Source: Mesostigma viride
Taxonomy: Eukaryota; Streptophyta; Mesostigmatophyceae; Mesostigmatales; Mesostigmataceae
Assembly (NCBI GenBank): GCA_009746045.1
Contig: RPFO01000041.1
Location: forward strand, 3,875,954-3,939,953
Direction: 5' to 3'
Length of the DNA stretch: 64,000 nucleotides
How positions within the stretch are numbered: the stretch's first letter is position 1; each line of letters starts with the position of its first letter. The position numbers and the translations under genes were made by a program. This document shows, piece after piece, positions 25,325 through 37,400 of this stretch. The notes beneath the pieces are model-generated. The model had not been told where the DNA came from. It saw nothing but the letters and a program-made list of their open reading frames with translations, and ran no database searches.

Positions 25325-27020
25325 CAAAGCATTTGAGGAGTTAGAAGACGAAAAGCTGTTTGCGCTTCAGTCTAGGTGTGAGCATCTTAAGATATTAGTC
25401 ATTGATGAACGTAGCATGGTTGGTCAAGTGATGTTATCACGGGTGGACCGGCGGCTACGTCAGGCCACAGGTGTTGCAGATTTGCCATTTGGAGGTGTAA
25501 GCGTGATTCTAGTGGGGGATGATGGGCAGTTACCACCCGTGGGAGATATGCCACTATACTCCAAAAGCGTGGGCAGGCGGGCGCAAGAGGCTATCGAGGG
25601 GATAACCGCCTACCAACAGTTCAAGGACGTGGTGGAGCTCGACCGAGTGGAGCGCCAAGATGGAGACTCCCCGTTTCTGCAGGTGAGGAACAAAAAGCGA
25701 ACCTTCCTTCAAGTAACATTCAGCTTTGGTGTTTCAGTTGATCAAGTTGGCGTGACGCGATGTTTATAACATCTTCTCCTCATTTCTTGTTTATTTTCTT
25801 GTTTATCCATTTCATGTTTTACATTGCTGCAGGTGTTATTGAGGATACGGGACGGAGACATCCAGATGGCTGATTGGGAATGGCTGAAGACAAGGCAACT
25901 GCAAACGTTGCCAGCTCCTGAACAAGCTGCGTTTGCCAGCGCGACTCGCTTAATGGCCAAGGCGAGTGATGTGCGGGATTGGAACATGGACAAGATCAGA
26001 GAACTGGGGAAGCCAATTGCGCGCATCCGTGCCTTGCATAACTATGCCATTGCGGCCCAAGCTGATGCCGATGATGCCGCGGGGTTAGAGACTGAAATTT
26101 GTTTGGCAGAGGGTGCGACGGTGATGTTGCGTAGCAATTTGTGGCTAGATCACGGGTTGGTGAATGGGGCGGTAGGGGTTGTCAAGGCCATTGTATACAA
26201 TCCGGGCACAAAGCCACCCGATGTACCAGCTGCTGTACTAGTCCACTTCCCTGGATATACGGGGCCAGGGTTCAATGGGGTGCCAGGCTTGGTTGTGGTA
26301 GAGGCGTTAACGTGCCCACCGTTCATGTACAAAGGTAAGTTTTGTACCAGAACACAGCTGCCATTGTCACTTGCGTGGGCTATTACTATCCACAAGAGCC
26401 AGGGGATGACCATTGGGCCCGGGAATCCGATTGAAAGGGCGGTAGTCAATATCGGTAGCGAGGAATTTGCAGCAGGACTAACGTTTGTGGCGTTGTCTAG
26501 AGCTAAGAATCCTGAATGTTTTGCGTGGGACCCTGCCCCAGACTTTGCTAGGCTTCAGCGCATAGCAAAAGGGAAAAACTTGAAGGCAAGGAAACATGAG
26601 GAGCAAAGGTTGAGGAACATGGCAGCAGATACCAAGGTCAGGTACCGGCATTTACTACGTCAAGAACTTGCGCGACCGGTGGATGATGTAGACCCACGTA
26701 GCAATCATCAGGCAGATGACATTCAACACCAACCACACACACCCATGGATGACTCTACCTCGCAACGTCCCATGCGGTTTAGGACAGTTAATGGAGTGTG
26801 GCCTTGCAGTTATGGCACTATTGACACAACATTTGATTTTCTGTTGACCCCCCAAGCACCCACACTCACTCCTGCGGCGATGTTGGGAATGACCCCCATC
26901 GTGGGTAGGGCAAGTGGCAGTCGAGTCCCTTTGCACACACATGTTGGGCGGCCTGCAAGGGGCAGGGATGTACATTTCACGGTGAATCCAGGCGTTACTT
27001 ACGATGAAGCTCGGGCCTTG
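25305..27020 (+). pseudogene. Helitron PIF1-like helicase fragment, copy 1 (two exons, truncated)
   Basis: Exon A (25305-25682) begins LLSLPVNKAFEELED in mid-domain and contains Walker B VIDERSMVG and the GDDGQLPPVGD motif. Intron 25683-25832 has GTGAGG...CTGCAG borders and splices in phase 0 to exon B, which holds TIHKSQGMTI and FVALSRAKNPECF (motifs V and VI of SF1B helicases). The Walker A loop and about the first third of the helicase are missing: the frame is joined directly behind the Rep sequence CHLLL in a different phase. The 3' end is lost at 27020, where the next Helitron copy starts, so the last 32 codons seen in copy 2 are replaced by leader sequence to a stop at 27095. Confidence 0.85.
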
Positions 27021-27560
27021 ATCTGGCGGAGCCAATTTTCGGAAGAACCGTTAGGTTCGCCAGAATTGGCGAAGCTTATAAGGCCGTACACGTGAGAAAA
27101 CATAGGAATAGGGGATGAAAATCCGTCAATCCATCCATCCATACATACATACATCCACCGAATTTGTCCCGAATTTGCAAGCAGAAGGGGTCGGGGGTCA
27201 GGCCATGTCCCGAATTTGCACGCAGAAGGGGCCGTGGGACACAACAACAACAACAACAACAACACGGTAGCAGAAAGGTGTATAGGCTGCACGGCAGGCA
27301 ACCTAACGGATATGTACTCGGCAGTCGGCACCAGCAATGCGCCCGAAATGAAAAAATGAAAGAAATGCTCATCAGCTGCTACCTACAGTGCTGTAAGCGG
27401 AACCACAGACAAGAAATTAAAGAAATTACGGTAGCGCCCGCACCATTGTGAGATTAAACGCTATATCCCATATTCTGATACGATGCCCATGATTTGCCGG
27501 ACCAAATCCATTTCATCAATTCTAATGATGATCATGATTATGATGATCATGATTATGACC

Positions 27561-29252
27561 GCTGTTGTCGGAATGCCAGCGCACACGTCCCCTATGGCGC
27601 AAGACAATCCAGGTACGCTCCCCATGTGTCTTTTGCGCCTTTCTGTAGTCGGGGCTGATGTCGTTGGGTCGCTAAAACACGCTACGATGCTGGAAACGTT
27701 ACCCATTATGACGACCGCGATCATTCTTGTCTTCCTGCACGCGCCTTGCCGTTTACTTTCTTGGCGCAGTTGCCGGGGCGCTCCAGGGGGGGGATGGCCC
27801 CGGGCTACCAGCGCACACGTCCCCTATGGCGCAAGACAATCCAGGTACGCTCCCCATGTGTCTTTTGCGCCTTTCTGTAGTCGGGGCTGATGTCGTTGGG
27901 TCGCTAAAACACGCTACGATGCTGGAAACGTTACCCATTATGACGACCGCGATCATTCTTGTCTTCCTGCACGCGCCTTGCCGTTTACTTTCTTGGCGCA
28001 GTTGCCGGGGCGCTCCAGGGGGGGGATGGCCCCGGGCTGCCAGCGCACACCCCTATTATGGCGCAAGACAATCCAGGTACGCTCCCCATGTGTCTTTTGC
28101 GCCTTTCTGTAGTCGGGGCTGATGTCGTTGGGTCGCTAAAACACGCTACGATGCTGGAAACGTTACCCATTATGACGACCGCGATCATTCTTGTCTTCCT
28201 GCACGCGCCTTGCCGTTTACTTTCTTGGCGCAGTTGCCGGGGCGCTCCAGGGGGGGATGGCCCCGGGCTACCAGCGCACACGTCCCCTATGGCGCAAGAC
28301 AATCCAGGTACGCTCCCCATGTGTCTTTTGCGCCTTTCTGTAGTCGGGGCTGATGTCGTTGGGTCGCTAAAACACGCTACGATGCTGGAAACGTTACCCA
28401 TTATGACGACCGCGATCATTCTTGTCTTCCTGCACGCGCCTTGCCGTTTACTTTCTTGGCGCAGTTGCCGGGGCGCTCCAGGGGGGGATGGCCCCGGGCT
28501 ACCAGCGCACACGTCCCCTATGGCGCAAGACAATCCAGGTACGCTCCCCATGTGTCTTTTGCGCCTTTCTGTAGTCGGGGCTGATGTCGTTGGGTCGCTA
28601 AAACACGCTACGATGCTGGAAACGTTACCCATTATGACGACCGCGATCATTCTTGTCTTCCTGCACGCGCCTTGCCGTTTACTTTCTTGGCGCAGTTGCC
28701 GGGGCGCTCCAGGGGGGGATGGCCCCGGGCTACCAGCGCACACGTCCCCTATGGCGCAAGACAATCCAGGTACGCTCCCCATGTGTCTTTTGCGCCTTTC
28801 TGTAGTCGGGGCTGATGTCGTTGGGTCGCTAAAACACGCTACGATGCTGGAAACGTTACCCATTATGACGACCGCGATCATTCTTGTCTTCCTGCACGCG
28901 CCTTGCCGTTTACTTTCTTGGCGCAGTTGCCGGGGCGCTCCAGGGGGGGATGGCCCCGGGCTACCAGCGCACACGTCCCCTATGGCGCAAGACAATCCAG
29001 GTACGCTCCCCATGTGTCTTTTGCGCCTTTCTGTAGTCGGGGCTGATGTCGTTGGGTCGCTAAAACACGCTACGATGCTGGAAACGTTACCCATTATGAC
29101 GACCGCGATCATTCTTGTCTTCCTGCACGCGCCTTGCCGTTTACTTTCTTGGCGCAGTTGCCGGGGCGCTCCACGGGGGGGATGGCCCCGGGCTGCCAGC
29201 GCACACCCCTATTATGGCGCAAGACAATCCAGGTACGCTCCCCATGTGTCTT
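27561..29252 (+). repeat. 231/232-bp tandem array in Helitron copy 2
   Basis: Same unit and the same number of full units (seven plus partial) as in copy 1, but the shortened 222-bp unit of copy 1 is absent and the G-run lengths are distributed differently. The two arrays therefore diverged slightly after the duplication. Confidence 0.9.
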
Positions 29253-29449
29253 TGACCCTACACGCGCCCTGTTTACACACTTAACTAACAGGTGTAGGTA
29301 CGCTCCCACGCCCACTAACCACGACCACGATGTTCCCCGTGATATACTTGGTGCAGCCATGTCATGACTTACCGCTCCAATGTAATGTGCGTGCCCACAA
29401 CTGAACAGTTTTTTTCTCCCTCCTATGATTTTCCTCGTATTATGTTCGT

Positions 29450-32400
29450 ATGTCTTGTGCAGCATTTGAACCCCCCGGTGAAAGGTCCTTTCAGGGTGGT
29501 AGTAGGGGGGCGTTAAGGAGTCGTGGGAGGGGGATAGGAAGGGGCGGGAGGGCACGCGGAAGACCACCGGTTAGGACTCCTAGTACCAGAGTTTCTAGAG
29601 TCACGGTCTTCACACCACAAGGAAGCCGGTCCGTGGATGTAGCGCAGGAGGACACCCCACCGTGGAACGAGACGCCAAAAAGTAAAAACAGTCGGAAGAA
29701 GGCCAATGCCAGGAAGCGCAAGAACGCTCTAGACGAATTACGGCAAAGGGGTGGTCCTTTGACCGCCGAGCTAAATGCGCTAGCACCTGCAGATAGAGAA
29801 GCAAACCGGCGGCAACGCTTGGCTGTAGATGTGGATTATGCAAATAGGCGGGCTGAACAGCTACAGGGCGCAGAGGCCACCCGGCAAGCGCGCGCAGCGA
29901 CCGATCCAGACTATGCACTTAGGCTGGCTCAGCAACAACAAACTGCAGAGGCCAACCGGCAAGCGCGCGCAGCGACCGATCCAGACTACGCACTTAGGCT
30001 GGCTCAGCAACAACAAACTGCAGAGGCCAACCGGCAAGCGCGCGCAGCGACCGATCCAGACTACGCGCTTAGGCTGGCTCAACAACAACAAACTGCAGAG
30101 GCCAACCGACAAGAACGCATGGCTGTAGAGGTGGATTATGCAAATAGGCGGGCTGAACAGCTTCAGGGCGCAGAGGCTGCCCGACAAGAGCGCATGGCTG
30201 TAGAGGTGGATTATGCAAATAGGCGGGCTGAACAGCTACAGGGCGCAGAGGCCACCCGACAAGAGCGCATGGCTGTAGAGGTGGAGTATGCAGACCGGAG
30301 AAGACAACAGTTACGGGGATCTCAAGCAACGTTCCAAGAGCGTATCTCTAATGATCCAGATCGTGCAGGAGAGCGGCTTGCCTCGCGTAGACATTATGAG
30401 CAGAACCGGGCAGAGCGTCGGCGTTTAGACAACGATTATGATGAGCAGCGATCCGCGCAGCTAAAGGCTATCCAAGCTCGTGTGAAGGAACGTGCTAGTC
30501 AACCAGAATATGCTCAGCGGCGCAGGGATCAAATCGATAAGGCATCGGCCAACCGAATTGCGCTAGCCCAGTTGGCAGCCAAGCCAACAACTGATGTGCA
30601 GCGACAAAGTAATGCAGTCCGCCGAACGAGGGAAGCCTCGCTTGCGCGGGGGATCCTCAAAAGCCGGAGCCTTGGCATTCTATTCAATGTTTCCATGAGA
30701 AGTTGGCTAGCATCCCCATCCCAGAGTGCACTACATGTAATGAGCGGTGGCCCAATATGGTAATGGCGCGGTCTCTTGCAAACGTGTGCGATCGTTGCTC
30801 CAAGGACAAGGGAGTTGTAAAGAAATTCTCGGTGGACAACGATATGGACCCTGGGCCAATGCCGGAAGGGCTTCCCGAGCTGACCATTGTAGAGGAGGCT
30901 CTTATTTCACGGATCTCTACGTGCATGAGCATGTATAGGATGCCTCACGGGGCCATTGGCTACCGTGGCCATGTATGTAACGTGCCGCAACGGGTGGAAG
31001 AGGTTGTGGAGCAGCTTCCACGGCGGGTAGGTTCCTTGGACATCTTGGTAGTACGGAGGAAGGGGAGGGCTGGCACACACAAAGATTTCAAAGTGCGGCG
31101 TGAGGCAATCGTGAAATGGCTTGTGTGGCTACAAAAGCACAACCCGTTCTATCATGATATTCAAATTGATGCAGCGGCACTGGATGCCTTGCCTAGTGAT
31201 GACTATGTTACGGAGCAGTTGCCCATCTTGGAAGAGGATGGTGCAGAGGGCAATGAGGAGCAAGGGCCTGCAGGGACTGGGGCGCGAGATGGCATTGCCG
31301 ATGGGCCTTGCCCAACAATGGATGACCCCGACGCTCCGTTGCCATCCTCAGGCGCAGTAAGGGAGCCCGCACTTGCACTAGAAGCGCACACCATCCAACG
31401 CACGTTAGACGACCTCAGGGGCGAGCCTAGGCAGGACAGGCATGTGAGAAATGAGCCCATAGCATGGCCTGAGCATGGCCAAGACCCGATCAACGAGTAT
31501 AATCACGAAGGTTATTTCTCAATGGCGTTCCCAACACTATTCCCCTATGGGAAACCCATCCTCGAGGGATCCGCTGAGCATCCGGCTCATCCGTGGGGTT
31601 GCGCACTACACTCTGTGCGCGTTATTACTGTTTCAATGTCCGAGTATATGCGCCATTTAATGATGTACCGCGACGGTCGCTTTGCCCAACATGCTCGCTT
31701 CCGATATGCTGCATTGAACACCGTGATGAGGTGGCAAGCAATGAGTGTATCAAAGGTATTTGTGCGTAGGAATTGCCCGAACCTCAGCTTTGAAGAACTA
31801 AAGCAACGTATCGAAGCAGGAGATGTGTCTGTTGTCAACCAACTGCTCCGCTGGGGTGGCGTCTTGCGTGGCACTCCGCAGTATTGGGCGAAAGAACGGA
31901 GCAGAGCATCCGCATTCCTTTACTTTCACCATTTCTTTTACGACACAATGCCAACTCTATTCTACACTACCTCAGCCGCTGAGCTGCATTGGCCGCATTT
32001 GCATCGGCTGTTCCCAGACCATGGTGCATATTTGGGCAACGAGGGGTTGTCAGAGCAGCAACAACTCAAACTAAGGCAAGCGGCGGTCAACTCAAATCCA
32101 GCTTTATGTGCGTGGCATTTCCATCACTTCAACGAGCTTTGGCATAGCGAGGTGTTGTATGGGGCACAGGGCTGGGTTGACGATTTTGGTCGTTATGAGT
32201 TCGCACAAAACCGGGGTATGACACACTGCCACAGCCTCGGTGTGGTTCAAGGTGCGCCCACGATAACAGAAATCGAGGATATGCTAGCCATTCTAGACAT
32301 GGGGCGCACTGAGGAGTATGCCACCGCAGTGCAACATGTTCTAGACTGGATAAGAGATAACATCGGGTTAACGTCGTGGCACCCCGGGTGTTGTGCCCAT

Positions 32401-33153
32401 CATGCATGGCCGCCCCCCGACGGTGGAAAAAACGCACCACCCGCTGTGTGCCCCCTTAGACGGTCGTGGTTGGATATTCCAGACACCGAGGAAGACCGGG
32501 CCAAGGATTTTGAAGACTTAGTAAATCGGGTTATGATCCATAAATGCAACTCATATTGTTTAAAGTTGCAGCCCGACCGTGTCACCCGCAAATGTAGGAT
32601 GGGGTACGATGGTAGTGCCGCTTTCCGGCGTGCGTGCTCGTGCGCTTCTTGTGCACCTAGACATTGTGGTGGTGCCACACGCCCACCGCATGCGCATCAC
32701 GGCACGGAATGTACTGCATGTAAGGATGAAGCTGAAGAGGCTATGACATCCGGTGACAATGAGGACATGCCTGCCTGTTATTGGAGGGTGGAGAAGGACA
32801 TGAGGGGGCAGTGGGTCGTTGTCCCCCCGCGCAACCACCCCAAGATGGTTATGGCGACTCCTTGGCATTTGTGTGGGTGTCGATCGAATTGTGACATGCA
32901 GTATATATGCAGTTTCCGCGCGCTGGTGAGCTATGTGCTAAAGTATCAAACCAAGGCGGAGAAAAAATCCTCCGCATTCCAATCAATGTTCCAAGACATC
33001 TTCCGCGATGTGGCGCAACGCGCCACTGCGGCGGACCGTACCCCAACCGTGCATGGCGCCCTCAACAAGGTGTTAAACATTGGGATAGGGGCAAGGGACT
33101 ACAGCTCTGTGGAGACATGCCATCTGTTGCTCGTTGCTTTCGTTGCCAGTTAA
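29450..33153 (+). pseudogene. Helitron Rep-domain protein, copy 2 (frameshifted)
   Basis: Same protein as 21620-25324 except that a G-run of six (copy 1, near 22819) is five here (near 30650). The frame breaks after about codon 400: the first part ends at 30763 and the rest continues from about 30660 in the next phase to 33153. The HUH (HCHS) and YVLKY motifs are intact in the second part. A homopolymer length change could be real or a sequencing error. Confidence 0.85.
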
Positions 33154-35020
33154 CAAAGCATTTGAGGAGTTAGAAGACGAAAAGCTGTTTGCGCTTCAGT
33201 CTAGGTGTGAGCATCTTAAGATATTAGTCATTGATGAACGTAGCATGGTTGGTCAAGTGATGTTATCACGGGTGGACCGGCGGCTACGTCAGGCCACAGG
33301 TGTTGCAGATTTGCCATTTGGAGGTGTAAGCGTGATTCTAGTGGGGGATGATGGGCAGTTACCACCCGTGGGAGATATGCCACTATACTCCAAAAGCGTG
33401 GGCAGGCGGGCGCAAGAGGCTATCGAGGGGATAACCGCCTACCAACAGTTCAAGGACGTGGTGGAGCTCGACCGAGTGGAGCGCCAAGATGGAGACTCCC
33501 CGTTTCTGCAGGTGAGGAACAAAAAGCGAACCTTCCTTCAAGTAACATTCAGCTTTGGTGTTTCAGTTGATCAAGTTGGCGTGACGCGATGTTTATAACA
33601 TCTTCTCCTCATTTCTTGTTTATTTTCTTGTTTATCCATTTCATGTTTTACATTGCTGCAGGTGTTATTGAGGATACGGGACGGAGACATCCAGATGGCT
33701 GATTGGGAATGGCTGAAGACAAGGCAACTGCAAACGTTGCCAGCTCCTGAACAAGCTGCGTTTGCCAGCGCGACTCGCTTAATGGCCAAGGCGAGTGATG
33801 TGCGGGATTGGAACATGGACAAGATCAGAGAACTGGGGAAGCCAATTGCGCGCATCCGTGCCTTGCATAACTATGCCATTGCGGCCCAAGCTGATGCCGA
33901 TGATGCCGCGGGGTTAGAGACTGAAATTTGTTTGGCAGAGGGTGCGACGGTGATGTTGCGTAGCAATTTGTGGCTAGATCACGGGTTGGTGAATGGGGCG
34001 GTAGGGGTTGTCAAGGCCATTGTATACAATCCGGGCACAAAGCCACCCGATGTACCAGCTGCTGTACTAGTCCACTTCCCTGGATATACGGGGCCAGGGT
34101 TCAATGGGGTGCCAGGCTTGGTTGTGGTAGAGGCGTTAACGTGCCCACCGTTCATGTACAAAGGTAAGTTTTGTACCAGAACACAGCTGCCATTGTCACT
34201 TGCGTGGGCTATTACTATCCACAAGAGCCAGGGGATGACCATTGGGCCCGGGAATCCGATTGAAAGGGCGGTAGTCAATATCGGTAGCGAGGAATTTGCA
34301 GCAGGGTTAACGTTTGTGGCGTTGTCTAGAGCTAAGAATCCTGAATGTTTTGCGTGGGACCCTGCCCCAGACTTTGCTAGGCTTCAGCGCATAGCAAAAG
34401 GGAAAAACTTGAAGGCAAGGAAACATGAGGAGCAAAGGTTGAGGAACATGGCAGCAGATACCAAGGTCAGGTACCGGCATTTACTACGTCAAGAACTTGC
34501 GCGACCGGTGGATGATGTAGACCCACGTAGCAATCATCAGGCAGATGACATTCAACACCAACCACACACACCCATGGATGACTCTACCTCGCAACGTCCC
34601 ATGCGGTTTAGGACAGTTAATGGAGTGTGGCCTTGCAGTTATGGCACTATTGACACAACATTTGATTTTCTGTTGACCCCCCAAGCACCCACACTCACTC
34701 CTGCGGCGATGTTGGGAATGACCCCCATCGTGGGTAGGGCAAGTGGCAGTCGAGTCCCTTTGCACACACATGTTGGGCGGCCTGCAAGGGGCAGGGATGT
34801 ACATTTCACGGTGAATCCAGGCGTTACTTACGATGAAGCTCGGGCCTTGATACAAGCACTTGAGGTATCCGGCATTTCGTCTGTTAGGGTAGGTATCGTC
34901 CAAAGTGATGGGCAGGGTCCCTGGCGCTTCTCAGGTGCTGTTGCAGAGGGGGATTATGATCGGATGTTGTCTTACTTGGGCGAGTTGACAAGGATGATTT
35001 TTTACACTCACGTTGCTTGA
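33134..35020 (+). pseudogene. Helitron PIF1-like helicase fragment, copy 2 (complete 3' end)
   Basis: Exon A 33134-33511 and exon B 33662-35020, with the same intron borders and the same missing Walker A region as copy 1. The 3' end is complete: after the point where copy 1 is truncated it continues with QALEVSGISSVRVGIVQS and stops at 35020. The identical internal deletion in both copies shows that the deletion predates the tandem duplication. Confidence 0.85.
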
Positions 35021-36053
35021 TACGGCACATGGTTTAGGTGCCCAGGCCGTTTTCACGCAGGTGCTCCGTCCGTGCATGTGTAGCTTGTGTCACTTGACCC
35101 GAGCAGGTATATCGGGAAGACACCGCCACACCTGACGTGGGACCAACGAGCGCGATCCGTGTGACATCCTGCTGTGGCTCGAGTGCTGAAGAAGAGTTGC
35201 TCGCGGTTGTCATAACCCATTGACGATAACGCTACAAATGTCCGGCACTATACGGTCTCTATGGAGCTTGAGAAAAACGTGGCAACTTGCATAGCCATGG
35301 AGTGTAGAGTAGAGGGTTGTAGGCCCGCCCTGCGCACGCCTGTGAGGGTGCTCCGGTATACAGTGTGCATCCTTTGTCTGTGTTATCATTAGTTGGCCTA
35401 CTCACTACCAAGTGGGAGTGTAATTGTTCGTGGTGGGAGTCCTGCCTTGGATGCCGTCCGCCCCGGCAAGCCCTCCTCCACGCAGTCAGGGGAACCACCA
35501 TTGGGGGGAGGTGGCTCAATTGATGGAGGTGGTAAGCCCCTGCACCGATTGGCTAGTCGGTCGATTCCCACGGATGACGTAGCTCTCACTGCGTAATGGG
35601 AAGCTGATTGGTGGTGGCATAGTCATGGGATGCGTAGGTCTACTTCATTATTACCCGCTGTCTTACTTTGTTTTTCGGAAGACACCGACGCACGGCTGAC
35701 ACGCATGGTTGACACTATACCAATTTGATTAATTGGGTGGTTATGCCCTTTCATCCGGCTTCACGATGCATGGCTGAGCAAGGTGTGACAATTAATTCAC
35801 TGCTATAAATGTGAATGGACCAAGTTCGTCGAAACGGGGAAATGACGTTACTTGATACTAGATTTAGGGAGGTCCTGTGTTCGTAACTTGCTGGTAGCTA
35901 CTGTGGTTTCTCATTTTCGGTGTTGTCCGTGGAATCTCATGTTTGGGCAGCTAGCCCCATGCACGTTGAGCGCTTACTGACAACAATACAAGATTTAGAC
36001 GCGTAGGGGGGCAAGAATCATTTGTGCGTCGGCACGGTAGCTTGCATCATGCA
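35021..36053. other. Helitron 3' non-coding part
   Basis: No gene recognised. It lies between the helicase stop and the inserted LINE fragment. Short frames here have no domain support. Confidence 0.5.
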
Positions 36054-36493
36054 CATTAGACGCCGCAGGGCCCGCACCTTCAAAGAACAGCTAGTAGAGG
36101 ACATGGGGGGCCTAGCCCTCTCCGTGATTCGGAAGAAGATGATGGACAAGGCCAAGTGGGCCCAGGTCATAGAGGACAACGAGCCCCACCCCCCCTGTGG
36201 GGAAGCGCCCGCGTGTGCAAGCCCGTGGGAGGCACGCCAATGCTGTATAGATAGATGCTGTAGTTAGTAATGCTATTAGATAGATGTCGTAGGTAGCTGA
36301 TGTAGATAGCGAAAAAGAAAATGCGGAAAAGATAACGGCAGGCTCGAGCTACCATGGTCCGGATTCTCCCGATTTCTGGCCTGCGCTGGTTGTCTCTTTG
36401 ATGTAGATAGCTTACACCGGTAGGACTGTTTGCACCCACCCATCCATCCATCGGGGTTAATGCTCCGTGACTCCCCAACGGGAGCACGAGTCT
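36054..36493 (+). mobile_element. LINE 3'-end fragment, second copy
   Basis: Plus-strand counterpart of 14501-14860. It encodes [18 protein letters not shown] and [17 protein letters not shown], then a 3' untranslated part containing the dispersed motif (36361-36402), CATCCATCCATC, and the foldable tail unit at 36450-36493, ending in (TAAT)n. It differs from the other copy by several substitutions and small indels, so the two are separate insertions rather than one recent duplication. Confidence 0.6.
36361..36402 (+). repeat. Dispersed motif, copy b
   Basis: Copy of the motif at 5594-5625, here inside the LINE 3' untranslated region, which suggests that all copies are LINE-tail relics. Confidence 0.6.
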
Positions 36494-36574
36494 AATTAAT
36501 TAATTAATTAATTACTTCACGATTTGTGCGTTTTAATCGAAGGGCATCTACTTAGTTCGGCAGAGCAATGGGGG

Positions 36575-36660
36575 TTGTTTAGTTAGTAGTTAGTTACTAG
36601 TTAGTTAGTCAGTTAACATAGTTAGTCAGTTAGTTATCTAGTGAGCTAGTTAGAACTTGA
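36575..36660 (+). repeat. Degenerate (GTTA)n
   Basis: Imperfect AGTTAGTTA repeats of about 85 bases; the remainder of 36494-36952 shows no gene. Confidence 0.8.
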
Positions 36661-37344
36661 TATGTAGGTAGGTTGGTAGGTAGATTTCCCTCCGGCTCGC
36701 CGTGAGGTCCGACGTAGACGGGGGTAACATCATGCCGGTTCGAGTAGGGCCTACTGTTTCGCTACTAGGTAGTTAGGGCGTCCGTACTAACTAATAATGA
36801 TTGGGAATCATTATCCATCTTATATCCATCTTTCTTCTATTATACATCTTGATACCCTAGGCTTAGCAGGGATTAACTACCGACTGGCTATATTTGGAAT
36901 AAACGTACACCTATTTACCTGGAAAAAAAAAAATAACGATTGGGAATAGCCACTTCCGAAAATTGGCTCCGCCGTAGAGTTTCAACGGGCAAGTAGCAAA
37001 CACGCACGTTACTTGATATTTCGCTGCATTTGCTAATAGACACGCACGTTCTCCCACTTCTCCATTACAATATAATTATCCATCTGGCCGTGTACAGGCA
37101 AAGATCCCCGAAGTAACTTACTGAAACGTATCTTACAGCATCGGATCACTGGCACCTAATCTACAGGTGGTAGATTACCAACCAAGACCCGTCGCGGTAA
37201 TTTACTCTGTCGGTAATGTACTACCAAAGATGTGCAGTCGTAACGTTACTCTTACTTACGGCTAGTAAAATTACTACGTAGGATGATAGGTAGTAATGAT
37301 TACGGCGTTGGATCTCACGCCTCGTATCTAGGTAGTAAGATAAG

Positions 37345-37400
37345 ACCTCGTAATTTACGCCTCGGATCCTTTTTACTACCCTCGGACGAAAAGTATAGTG
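37345..37400 (-). repeat. Right terminal inverted repeat, 56 bp
   Basis: Perfect reverse complement of 7767-7822, ending TATAGTG at 37400 and followed by CC. The inner side (36974-37344) is non-coding and carries scattered GTAATTTAC-type motifs. Confidence 0.85.

Larger units (their letters stand above)
18901..27020 (+). mobile_element. Helitron copy 1 (3' truncated)
   Basis: It starts GGCGGAGCCAATTTTCGGAA, carries a leader, a 231-bp tandem array, the Rep-domain ORF and a two-exon helicase fragment. It is cut at 27020, where copy 2 begins head-to-tail. Relative to copy 2 it has an additional leader segment (about 19105-19428), and its Rep frame is intact. The parts common to the two copies are nearly identical over about 7.8 kb; I saw only a handful of differences, for example GGACTAACG versus GGGTTAACG in the helicase exon. 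Confidence 0.8.
27025..36973 (+). mobile_element. Helitron copy 2, with terminal inverted repeats
   Basis: It starts with the same GGCGGAGCCAATTTTCGGAA as copy 1. A 21-bp inverted counterpart (ending AATTGGCTCCGCC) lies at 36953-36973, which I take as the right end. Short terminal inverted repeats are known from Helitron2/Helentron types, unlike canonical Helitrons. The coding part ends at 35020. The remaining 1.9 kb is non-coding and holds an inserted LINE 3' end (36054-36493). The four bases ATCT precede both copies, so the exact duplication border could be 4 bp further left. Confidence 0.65.
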
